Of a stretch of DNA of 64,000 nt, positions 49,601-61,600 are shown piece after piece. The DNA is taken from assembly GCA_012845835.1 (NCBI GenBank), contig JABAKD010000007.1, positions 10,615,665 to 10,679,664 of the forward strand. The letters run 5' to 3'. Position 1 is the first letter of the stretch; every line of letters begins with the position of its first letter. Under the pieces are notes generated by a model. It did no database searches. It saw nothing but the letters and a program-made list of their open reading frames with translations, and had not been told where the DNA came from. The position numbers were made by a program, and so were the translations under genes. The stretch comes from Undaria pinnatifida. Its lineage: Eukaryota; Sar; Phaeophyceae; Laminariales; Alariaceae.

Positions 49601-52600
49601 GATCGAGCTATAGCCACCTATGAAACCTGGAGGTGTACTCGGTGCGTGCCCCGGCGACCGATCCCTTCCTCCGTTTGCCGCCTAAATCTCGCTTCGCTGA
49701 CAATAATTCTTGGATAGGGAAGCACGTCGTGTTGATGGTGAAGTGTAGCATCACATATATGCATGTCATCCTTCTCAATTTCATATATATACCCTGGGAA
49801 TGTACTCAACATGCCCCGCGACGGACATGCAACGGGTTTCATTTTGCTCGCCTTGACAGGAAAGCTTCACTGAGGCACCTCGTGCTAGGGGCGAAGTGCG
49901 GCACGTTGGCGTCTTCAAAACCGATCGCGCTGGACGTTGCCAAGCGGCTGTGGAACGTTTCTCTCCCTCTCGCAGACACGGCGGCGGGACGAGCGATTGT
50001 GTTCTACCCGCTCCGGAGTGTTCTTCAGGAACTAGCGAAAGGAAGCGTTAATGAAGGCGGTTTGGTCCGGTCTCAGGTAAACGGTTTTCTTGACTCGGTG
50101 CATGCACGTAAACATATCGATGTAGGTTTTCCCACGGAGTAATTATTGTGTTATCGACGGCATAGATACCGTGGGAGTCTGGAGTCTTGGTCCTTTGAAG
50201 GGTTTGTTATCGTTCACTCCGATGTTTCCCAGTTGTATACCGTGTGCCATTTCTGGCGTGTTGTTGTACTGAGTCGGGACAGTGCCGCACATTTTGTTTT
50301 TGCCTTGGAGGGTCTGCGTTCGACAGAAAAATACACACCTACGGAACATCAACTGAACACACATCAACAAGTTTACAACACCCAAATGTCCGTACCTATA
50401 TATAACTAGCAAGCCTTGGACGCCACTGGCCACTGAATGTAATCGCGGAAATGGTATATACTGAGTAGTACCTGCGTCAAGTAACCGCTCTGGCGCTTCA
50501 GCAGCCGCCGGCGTGTATCTGCCTCTTCTTCGCAGCAGCTCGAGGTCACTCGTGCGAGTCACCCCCCTGCTCATTTTGTGGCCTCAAGCTTTCGTGCTGT
50601 TTTCATGGTGCGACAGGACTCTGAAATGGAAGGACAAGGTATGCCACGCCAAAACAGTCACGCAAGGCATCTTTTCTCGTGATATGCAAAGCCAGGCTCA
50701 AACCCTGAAGTGAAATAGAGGTTTCCCTCGTAACGTAGCCTGGGTCCTTTGTGTTATTGTGGACGCTAACATAATCGATTATCACCATCGTCGAGCCCGT
50801 GGTCGCCTATAGGTCTGGCAACGGTCAGTCAAGGGAGATCGCCTACCTGGCAACGGGTCACAAAATGGCGGTCAACACTAAACTCTACCAGTAGTGATTT
50901 GCTGTCAGTCTAGGCAAATTACTGAAAGACTTCCGTCGGTCAAGAGGTGAAAGGGCCGTCTCCTAACATATACGGGGGTCACAGGATTCGCTTAAACGAA
51001 CCCTCTTGATTCTGCATGGAAACACTACATGTCGCGAAACTACTCAATGGCCAACCCAACAGAGAGACTCGCGCGCGGCGTTTTAACGTGCAGTACATGG
51101 TGATTTGTTACTGCGGGACTTTAATTCAATACCACATCTGGTCGTTGCGGTTTATTTACGTGTTGTCAGCTATACGTGATGTTCGTGGTGAGAGCTAAGT
51201 GATGTCTACGGGACTGCCATGGCTATCCCAGCAGCTAACCTCACGTACGTTCTGTTTTCGCGTTCGGGCCGTTAAAGTATGCTGAACTGTGAGGCACGTG
51301 ATTCTGGATTCCGTGATGGATCAGATCGTTGACGCTGACCACGTCTGTTTGTGGTTCGCGTGCCGATAAACGTTTTGTCAATCTGTGGCATTACGTCCCG
51401 CTCCTAATCGGATGCTGGCTCGGATCGACTCGGGTCGGATCGTGGTTGCATGCAGCTGTACGTCCTACTTTTCGAGTGCTATTCGGATCGATCGGAGTGG
51501 AAGCAGGGGCTGACGGCTGTCACCGAAGCCCTTGCCTGCGTGCCGCCTGAATTTCAGGTGAAACTCCGTACCATACTTCGGTATATGCTCACTATGGAGG
51601 AGTTCAAGGGGGCTTGGGGGAGGGAAGGGAGTTATCCCCCAGTAACACCTGCTTCACGGAGCCTCTGCTAACTCCAAAATGAGACACGATCCGAGGACTC
51701 CTACTTCTTGCGAATGATTGTAGCTTCCAAATCTCCTTCCACCAGGAAATATCCCGCACCAACGAAAGGCTTGAACAATTGGCTATATTTCCGGGAAAAC
51801 ATCGCGCTTGTGAAAGTGATCTATTAATGGAGGTAACCGGTATGTGTCGACACTGCGACATCGGTTTGAGCTTGCGGCCTCTTCTCCTCTGCAACCCGCT
51901 ACCCGTCGCATAACCCTAGTTCGCCGACATTTGGGTTCCTCTCCATCCTCTCGCAGCGACCTCTGTGGCAGTGGCGAGTGGTGTTCATGTCGAGGCAGGG
52001 GATAACGGCGCTGGACGGGTTGGCGAAGACAAAAGAGTCGGACAAAGTCTTGCAAGGGAAGAGCTGGTGTACACTAGCGAGGTGAACAAATACGCTGTCG
52101 GTGTATGCCGAACCTATACAGTTGCCTCGAGTCCTTGTCGCTGTGTTCCCGCTAAACATATAGGGGGGTGTGAGATGAATTGATTTGTGTCATGGCATTT
52201 CAAGCCTTTGCGATGCTATCAGAAGGTCTTACAGTACCTAGGATAGCAAATACGGCCTTCATGCCTGGTTGGCCTGGCGAAGGCCAAAACGTCGGACAAG
52301 GCCTTGCATGAGAGAGCTGGTGCCCGAGCGCTAGGTGAGGATGATCGTTGTCGGTACGCACTGCATCCGCTCCGTTGAGTCAAAAACACAGCTACCCCTC
52401 AATCGAATTAGGCCCACCCCCTACCGTAGCACGGGTCTACGGTGTTGAAGATATCTTGTGGATGGAACAAAGCTAGCGTTATGGCGCTATTTGTCCTGTG
52501 GCTGTGCGCGCTTGCCGTGAGATAAACGCCGGGGCACAGGTGATTTTTGACCGATCAAGGGCTTGAGAACAAAGCACCAAACGACGGCGACCTTGAAGCT

Positions 52601-55600
52601 GAACGGCGTTGAGTGATGTCGAGCACTCACTTTATCCCCACCGGCCTGGTATGGCTTGGGCGATAGGGGTGGTTCCGTTGGTGCGCGGCCAAAATCAGTA
52701 CCACACGCGATAGCACGTAGAGTGCTCAGCGTCGAGGCATCATGACTGTAACCTGACCTCGATCCCAATATTTACCCTATCCCAAGCCCTAGCACAAACC
52801 TAAGTCAAACCCAAAGAACAAAAGAAGGCGGATCCACCGACTTTCAAACCATGTTATTACATCGATGGAGAATGACAACCAAGCTCTTATCCGTCTCCTA
52901 CCGATGCCGGACAGGTCTGCGAGCGACCCTAAGCAGCAGTTCTCGGCGTATCTCAAGGCTCTCGAATGTCTCGGAGACAGGTGAGGCCGTTTAGCTCCCG
53001 CTGAAGAAGTAATCAAGTAGATACCAAGATTACGGTAGGGCAAGTACCCCAACGTTTTACATTCACCACCCCTCGACTGGCTCCGTACATAACTCGAGCA
53101 CTTGGATATCAAGTACGCCGTTGAAGCATCGTAACAAACACATAGATTGTGGAGCATATTATGAAAAAACACGCACTAAGACCCTAAAACCGGAACAAAT
53201 AGATAAACACTCGCTCGGGCAAAAGCCAAGACATAGAATGTTACACCGTAACCTTGGCCTGGGGGCGATTTCGACAGCAGTCCGGTCACCCCACTGCAGC
53301 AGGTGCACGTTGTGCGCCAAAACGGTCGTGACCGGTTGGGCTCTTCACGCGTGGAACTATTGGAATATATGGCGCTTTTTCGAGAACATTTGATTTACGA
53401 CCAGCGCACAGAAATCTCTTGGTTGGGTTGCACGATCGAAGGCCCTTAAAGGCACATGTTGGGCGAGATGTTGGTATCGTCATATTAGGATACCAGAAAT
53501 TTATGTTGCGCCCCTATCGCGGAATGAGTCAGCCACACAAAGCAGCCCGCGGAATGCTGGGCTTGTGGACGTCTCCAGAGTGCAACACTGGGGGAGTGTA
53601 CGTCACGCGAACAGAACTACGATACATGCCCTGATGTCCGCTCTGCCTGCCGCCGATAGGACCACACCTAACGTTATTCAGGTCCCTGGGTCGCTACAGA
53701 GTGTACCACTTCAAACTTGTGTCATCTTGTGTTGAGACAAACTTCGTAGATTTATTGTCGGATCATGATTGCACCAGGCACATGGCAAATGATCCCACTG
53801 ACAAAGTTACGATGGCACATGTGATACGGTGGAAGCTTGGACCGCGGTGATAACCTAGATAGGAGAATGGGCGATCAAATATTTCATAGTTATCGAAAAT
53901 CGGGGACACCATGATCACCATGCTATCCGGGAGCAGATCAAGGCTACGCCAGGGGGGATATCCACTTGTCCACTACCGAGCTCCGAGCCATTCGCATGTG
54001 TTACCCTGTTTCTCACCGACAAAACGACTTTGGGCGATTTCCTTGGCACAGCCTAGCTAGCGAACCATTCTGTTTCGTACTTATCTAGAAAATTTAGTAC
54101 GGAATGGATGATTAAAACCACTAAGGAGCACGGGGATCACTCGCGCGAGTTACCCAGAGTGAACGGAAAACAAGCTCCCAAGAGTGAACTTCCTACCCAA
54201 GATTTCGTCAGCAATCGTTGAGGATGCATACGTCGTACATATGTTGAGTTACAGTCTAGGGGGGGACTGTTGTATTTCCTCGCCTATTCGCGCTGGTTAG
54301 CACGTTAATTTCTACCGGTACGATCGAGGGGGACGACACTACACGTACCTCTGGTCGCAAGTGACGCGTAAGAGCATATTTTAGCGCGCTCTCAGCCTGA
54401 TAAAGATGGGGAATGGAATATATAACACTCTACACTTTTGCCGCATTCGTGGGTACGATAAGAAAACAACCGTGCAAAGAATGCCAGAATTCAGGATATA
54501 GAAGGTAGGATGTGGTTTCAAGAGTTTTCTCCGAGGGAGATAAACTACGTAGTAGTGTGGGGGTGAAAGAGTTAATTAAACTGACGCATTGTTACGATAA
54601 AATTGTTTTTTTGTGGCTGAAACGTTTCGTGAATGACGGGATTCTTTACCCATATAACCGGAAACGTAAAAACAAACAAAACCATTTTCGTTGTCCATTG
54701 GGTAGTACTTTCGGGGGTTCCCCGAAACGAGTTTTAGGAGAGGTAAAGGGCTCCTCAACAGAGGAGTCCCAGAAACGTGACCGTGCTCTCCTACCGTAGA
54801 CTTCCTCAAATCTGCCCATGTTCTCAGCAAGAACAATACCCCCCCCCCCGCCCACTCGCCCGCGGTTTACTGAGCTCTACGTGATGTCTTCTACTATTGT
54901 TCGGAAAGAGGTGATGCTGGGATTTTTCTGTTCTGTACTCTCACTCTGACACCGATCCTCAATACAGCGCAGTGTCGTCCTGTTTGTATGCTACAAGCTA
55001 CGGCTTTGGGAATCACTCCGTATGCGGGGAGGTTACGGGGTTCATATAAATATATAACAGTTTCTGGACTTGCGGATGATGATGTTGTTGGTCCCCTTGG
55101 TCGTCCGTGCGGTGGAAAAACAGGTTTGAGCGCGTTGACTGCTTGGTCGACATGGGGGAGTGGGCAACGGGGAGAGGAATGATCGTCATCGGCTCCGACT
55201 ATTTGCGCTCTGCCTTGGACCTCCTCTACGACGTCGAAGAGAAGGCAAGCGTTGCGATGCTGCTGTCCCGATCGATTCCATGACGTATTTGTAGTCAAAC
55301 TGGGGAAAGTCGCATCAGCCTATTCTGGCGTTGGCAAAGACGCACCATTAATACGTTGGTCACAGCAGCCTTGGCGGCTAATGTCATAGCAGCACTGTTG
55401 TTACACCAAACGGGGTAAATTGTCACGCGACACGGACGAGGAAATGTGGTGGGTTTAGGGTTGATGTCTACCCACCTGCCGGAGGTTAACACGAAACGAA
55501 TGCTCAGCACCTCTGGCCTACACTACTGAAGCTTAGCACTCGACCGGCTTGGAAACCTCGGCTCAGCGATGTTTACACATTGCCTGCGGGCAGCAGCATT

Positions 55601-58600
55601 GAGGAGAGTTCGCTAACACACTACACTAGTTTGGAAGACAAATACTCTGAAAGCAGGAGGGGCAATGTGCTTACAGAAGATGAAGGGAATGACGGAGCAT
55701 TTGGAACGAAGACCACCTGCGAACGACCGCCGTACCCTTTTGGGGCCCGTGTGCTCTGACGACACAGACGCGTGCCACGATAGAGGTAGAGCTTAATGGC
55801 CGAAGCGCTTTATGAATGACGGGATTCCTTAACGCGAAATCGCAGTATCATCATTCTTGTTGCGCGAAATGGTCGTTTTTAAACACGATGCTATGGAGTT
55901 GATCGTCCGGCTGCGGCAGAGGGTTCGGTTGGGGAAGTGCCGCCTTTTTCCCTTCCGGGTTTTCACCACTCACACGAGTGACTCTGCACGTTTCAGGAGG
56001 GTCTTTCGGTGGGGCGTAGCGTTTACCAGTCCATTGCGGATTCTCGTCGAAACGTTTAGCAGCTCGACAGCGTAAGACCGCAAAGGAACTGGGGGGTCAT
56101 TCGAGTGAGTTACCCCAGCCGCTGCAAAAGAAAGAACCTAAATGCCCCTCTCCCCCCTACCGAAGCTTTTTGGTCTTGCGCGTTCAAGAGTTTTACAGGA
56201 TAATCAGTAGTTTGGGCAAAAGGCAGAGGTCGTGAAGCGAGGAGACACGGTAGGAACATAGTGCATGCCTACCGCAACATGTGCCTAGAACCGACAAGTG
56301 CGGTATTATCAAGGCGTTGGAAAGAGCTTGCCGTCGCACGGGCATCGTCATGCTTCAAGGGTGTCGTGCATGCAACCCCTGCTGTTGCGGTGTAGATGCG
56401 CTTCATGCTTTAGACGTCCGGGCAGCTGACGCCTGCTGCGATAGAGGCGACATTTGGCAAAAACATGTTTTTCTAAATTTCGGGAATCCTTAACCCAACT
56501 TCACCGTGATACAAAAACAAATTTTCTAAACGCGTCAGCTGTGAGTTCGATAATTTTAGCGTCAAGACTCATTTTTTTGCAAGCTGCGTGATATTGTGCA
56601 CCGTTTAGGACCGTCCATCCATGTTGTTGACGACAGCAGTTTCTGTGTGGTGTATAGAGCTCCCTAAACGAGGAGCGTCAGAAAAAAAACGCGGTTCACT
56701 CATACCGTAGCCTGTGTTCAGTACGGGTTAACCCCTTGGAGGCCCTTTATGTCGAACAACAGCAAGATATTTGCGATATTCGTAATCGTCTAGGAAGATC
56801 CTGCAGCAGTACATATGGTATGATTAGCGATAATACCAAATGCGGTGCGTGTGTGTCGTACAGCTCCTGCCGTTGCGCGCTCAACACGCTTGTGAACACA
56901 CACTCCCTTCTATCCGAGGTGCAGGGCTCCTTCGTATGGCGAGTTCTGGAATGGTCTACTAACCTGTTTCGTCAACTTTTTCCTTTGAAGCCCTAAAGGG
57001 TTTAAAGTGGTGGGGACGCTGTGTTTCCAACGATGATGGTGGAGGGCATTCAAAAAACGGAGTTAACCCAAGCGAGCCACCGTTCCGTGCCATGTTGTGT
57101 GGATAATGGATATTCCGACTCGCCTTACAGTAGGGATACCTCTAGGAAGGTAGTGGTGTGCCAGAGCAATATGATCGTATTGGGGAAGGCCACCGTGTTA
57201 ACTCCAGCTGTTGGGGGATCCCTGCTGTAGGTACTGCTGTGGTGTTGTGTTGCTTTGCAGGTATATGCCAGTTTTGGATTGCATGTATACCGACGCCTGG
57301 TGTGGTGAGTTTGAGCTTTACTTTTCCCCATCCGCCGGAGAATTGAGGGAAGCAAAAGCCTAGTAGACACCATTCTGCGTCGCCTCGTGCTGCTTTTATT
57401 TGATCGGACATATTCAGGCGATGCTCGCGCTTGAGGGCGGTGACAATACCGACGTTAAAAGGCCCCTCTCGGGTCTCTCTCAAGGACATGAAGCCATCGG
57501 CAATAACGGTGGAGACCTCAACCGGTGAGCGTGGTAGCTTCCTGATGACGATAGGCGGGGGCGGGGGCTACTGCCAACCGCCTGCCCATGGGGTAAAACG
57601 GTCAATATCACAAAACGCTGTAGTCACTGCTATAGAGGCGGAGGGTCCTACCGCGTACCCCGTTGCTAGCGGAGCGAACACGTTACGCCACACGGCGACG
57701 GCCTATGGGTATGTAGACCTCAAGTGATTGGCGTGGTGCGGTGTTCTTGGCGTCCACACGTCTACTACAACGCGGTTACTCTAACTGATGTTAGTAGCAT
57801 CCGAACGTTCGACACGGGAAAGCTTTCGAAAGGGTTATTACACTCCTAGTGGGGGTCTGTTACTCACTTCCTGTAGGACTGGTCTGCCCACAAATCACTA
57901 GGTTCGGAGTGGTTGAGGGGGCGAGTCTCGTCCTACCCACATCTTTGTGCGATCAGGACGGACACGTTCACAGGACAATTTGTAGACATGGTGTTATGGG
58001 TGGGGCGGTACTCTTCTTATCCCCCTCCGCCCGTTTGAGCAGAGTGGACACCTCCCCCCCGTACACATACAACGAGCGTGTTAACAACGCCGTCGACCGC
58101 GGCTTGTTAAGTGACTTTAATGACACGTTTTCAAGGCCGTACGGCCACGAGTCTTAGCGGTGCAAACCGGAAGAGTGGTCCCACGGTAGCGGTTGCATTC
58201 TTTGGGCCGAACAAAGCGTTTGTGACCGATCTGACCGGTTAAGCTCCTCAAGCATGAATGGAACTATCGGTTAGTGTGATGAAATATTACGAGTATATAC
58301 CTTACCTTTGGGTTAGGACAAGCGCATGAAACTGCTGGTCGAGTTGCGCGAACGGATATATTCGAAATCATGCTTCGGGTGAGGTAATGAGCTGTCCCTT
58401 CCGTAGCGCGCTTCTGTGTGCGCCCTCACCGTGCGGTACATTCCCACAAACTGAACCCGTGCACTCCTTCGTGCGTAGGGCAACATCGGTGGCAAGCGGC
58501 TTGGGACGGTCAGCGTCTAAACGCTCACTACAAAGCAGCCTTGCCAAGGGAGGAAGCCGGGGCTCTAGCAGAGGGGTGCGGTCGCAGGTGGGTGGCACAC

Positions 58601-61600
58601 TACGTATTCGGCTCACATACATGACCCATAGTACGATAGAGGTGATGCACACCCTAACCCTTTTCGAGCCTGAAATGGCCTCCAAATTATATTTCAAAGA
58701 AAAGTGTTGTTCCCGACAGTGGGTTTCCAGATGAGAGGGACTAAAAACGCCAATTAACCCTTTTACAGCCATAAAAAGTGTCATGCACTAATTCCAAGTA
58801 ATTTATTCCTGAAAATGGGTTTCTAGTCGTAAAGACGTTAAGGCCGTACCGTAACCCCTTTAGGTCCCCACAAACTCTCCATGTACTAATTCCAAGCAAA
58901 TTTCCCGCGAAAATGGGTTTCCAGTCGTAAAGCGGGAAGGCCGCATATTAACCCCTTTGGAGCCCCGCAAACTCTCGAAATATAATTCCAAGTTATTCCT
59001 GAAAATGTGTCTCCAGGCGTAAAGGCGTTAAGGCCGCACATCCATCCTTTTGTAGCCCCGAGAAATTCTTCATGTACAAATTACAAAACCATTGCCTCCG
59101 AAAATGGGCTTCCAGTCGTACAGGCGTTAAGACCGCACATTAAACCTTTTAGAGCCCCTAAAACTCTCCTTATAAATATTTCAAGTAATCTGTCCCCGAA
59201 ACTCGGATCTCAATCGTGAAGGCGTGAAGGCGGCACCTCCGCCCCTTTCGAAGCCCACAAACCCTCCATATACTAATTCCAAGCAGATTGTGCCCGAAAA
59301 TGGGTCTCCAGTCATAAAGGGGTTGAGGCGCGCACCTTAACCTCTTTAGATCCCCACAAACTCTACATATTCCAATCAAGTGATCACGGTTTTCAGTCGT
59401 ACAGGCGTTAAGACCGCACATTAAACCTTTTAGAGCCCCTAAAACTCTCCTTATAAATATTTCAAGTAATCTATCCCCGAAACTCGGATCTCAATCGTAA
59501 AGGCGTGAAGGCGGCACCTCCGCCCCTTTCGAAGCCCACAAACCCTCCATATACTAATTCCAAGCAGATTGTGCCCGAAAATGGGTCTCCAGTCATAAAG
59601 GGGTTAAGGCCGCACCTTAACCACTTTGGAGCCTCACAAACTCTCGATATATATTTCCACGTAATACGTTGTCCACGAAAATGAGTTTCCAGTCGTAAAA
59701 AGGCGTTGAGGCCGAACCTTCAACCCCGCAAACTCTCCATGTACAATTTCCAACAAGTGTTTGCCCGAAACGCGGTTTTAAGCCGTAAAAGGGGTTGAGG
59801 CCAAGCCAAATCTAACTGACTTGGCTCTCGAGCCCAGACTACCCAACGTTATCGGAGTACGTTTCAGTCATCCTACGCTAGGCGGGTAGCAGAAACGTCT
59901 GAGCTCCTAACACGAGGACCTCAATATCTCACCTGGACCATGACTTCAAGGACGACGACATCATTCTTTCGGGCAACCCGACCAACATGTTGCGTTAGTC
60001 CAAAACATACGCGTAAAATTCCAGTCGATACTTGCACACTTGAGAAGCTCGAGACCGGTCAGGAATGTTTCGCCCCAAAAGGGCAAGGCCTACCGTGGGA
60101 TGGCTCTTGAGACAAAGGCTACGATAGGGGGTCTCTTTTCAGACCTCATTTTTCAGTGGCTGGGAACCACTGACGACGCGAATGGAAAACCTATGTATTA
60201 TAAGGCAGACTTGGGTTCGTCATACGCAAGACCATGGGATCATATTTGACTTGTCGAGAACTGTGGAAGCTAAACAGGTCAAGCTTGTATATTTTAGCGA
60301 GATACGGGGCCATTAGCGCGAGCCGTCTAAACTCGGTGGAAAAAAAGTGGAGGCATTCCCCCGTTTTTTTAACTTTGGTCTTAAGGAGCTACTGGAAATC
60401 CCCCCCCCCCAATTACATTGGGCACAGTAAAAGTGCGACCCAATGAACAAACACAAGGCTTAATAGGTACACAAAAACAAATCAAATCTAGAACTCGAAA
60501 ACATTACGACGATTTTGGACTACTTAGCTTCGCCATTTTGAAACCCGAAAGGCCATAAACTGCTGCTAGTTCTGTCATAGAAGAACGCGTCGAAAGGAGT
60601 GGCCTGACTAAGCGAAAATCGGTTCTGATCGACGACGAGCCTTGACTGAGGAACTCCCCAGTATCGTGGGAGTCTGTTTGTTGATCACTACGAAGCTAAG
60701 AGCGCTTACCCGTTGATCGAAGAGTGGTGGGGTAGTGAAGTCACCGGTATGAAGACGAGCAAAAGGCCTACGAATGTATTTCGTTGCTCCTAGCCAAGGC
60801 ACAGCGTGGAGTGCGCTCGTCAAGGCGAAAAGGCGGCTAAAAATACGGAATAGTTCTACCATCCTCATATACCGCTACCATGTAGACAACGTATCACTGG
60901 AAACCCCTACTACACTCAACCGCCATCATATCCGTGTCATATCCAAGCAAACGATCAACAGCCTCCCTGCTTCGTAAATGATAAGGCATGATTCTATATT
61001 ATCATATCATCAGGGCAAAATGATTCAACGAATAATACAGTCAAACAATATCCTCCCAGTACTACTGTGACAAGAAAGAAAGGTAGCAGCACCATAGTCC
61101 TTGAAAAACACTTAATAGCGTCTCATTCGCGTGCTTCAGATTATATTCGGCGAGTCATCCTACCCCAGGGGCGCAGCAGAGTTTCTGAGCTCCACGACAC
61201 GAAGGGCCCAACATCTCACCCTTACCATGGCTCCAAAGACATTCGAGTTCGTGCATCCCGCCGACCAACATCTATTTCTATGCGCTAGTCGTAATAAAGA
61301 TATACTCTAGTAAAATGATCACAGTAGCGGATAGTTTCACAACTTGAAGGGGCTCAAACGGTCAGATTTAACGTTTTGCCCGAAACGGGCAACCCTACCG
61401 CGGGATGACTCCGACCTGTACATAGCACGATGCACGTGTGATTCCGTACCGTGTAAAGCTTACAATAACATATTAATCAAATTCAGTGCTTGGACGAGTT
61501 GAAGAGCTCCTCAAATGATAAAACGTCAGACAGTTGGTCGACATGACTGGGGTGCACGCCTATCGTAGTCTACGGAGGACACTCGATGCGAGATCGCGTT

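Larger units (their letters stand above)
55245..58744. other. First part of the 6.4-kb intron
   Basis: Holds a family A left half at 55,767-55,850 and paired near-palindromes in a 55,894-56,172 segment. It also holds the 56,428 family A copy, two unrecognised plus-strand ORFs (57,431-57,727 and 57,849-58,157) and a family C copy at 58,177. No exon joins the CFAP46 frame. Confidence 0.4.

Noticed and set aside
58745-59800. CRISPR-like array
   Set aside because: Units are contiguous ~110-bp satellite monomers without distinct repeat and spacer parts, and the context is a eukaryotic intron.
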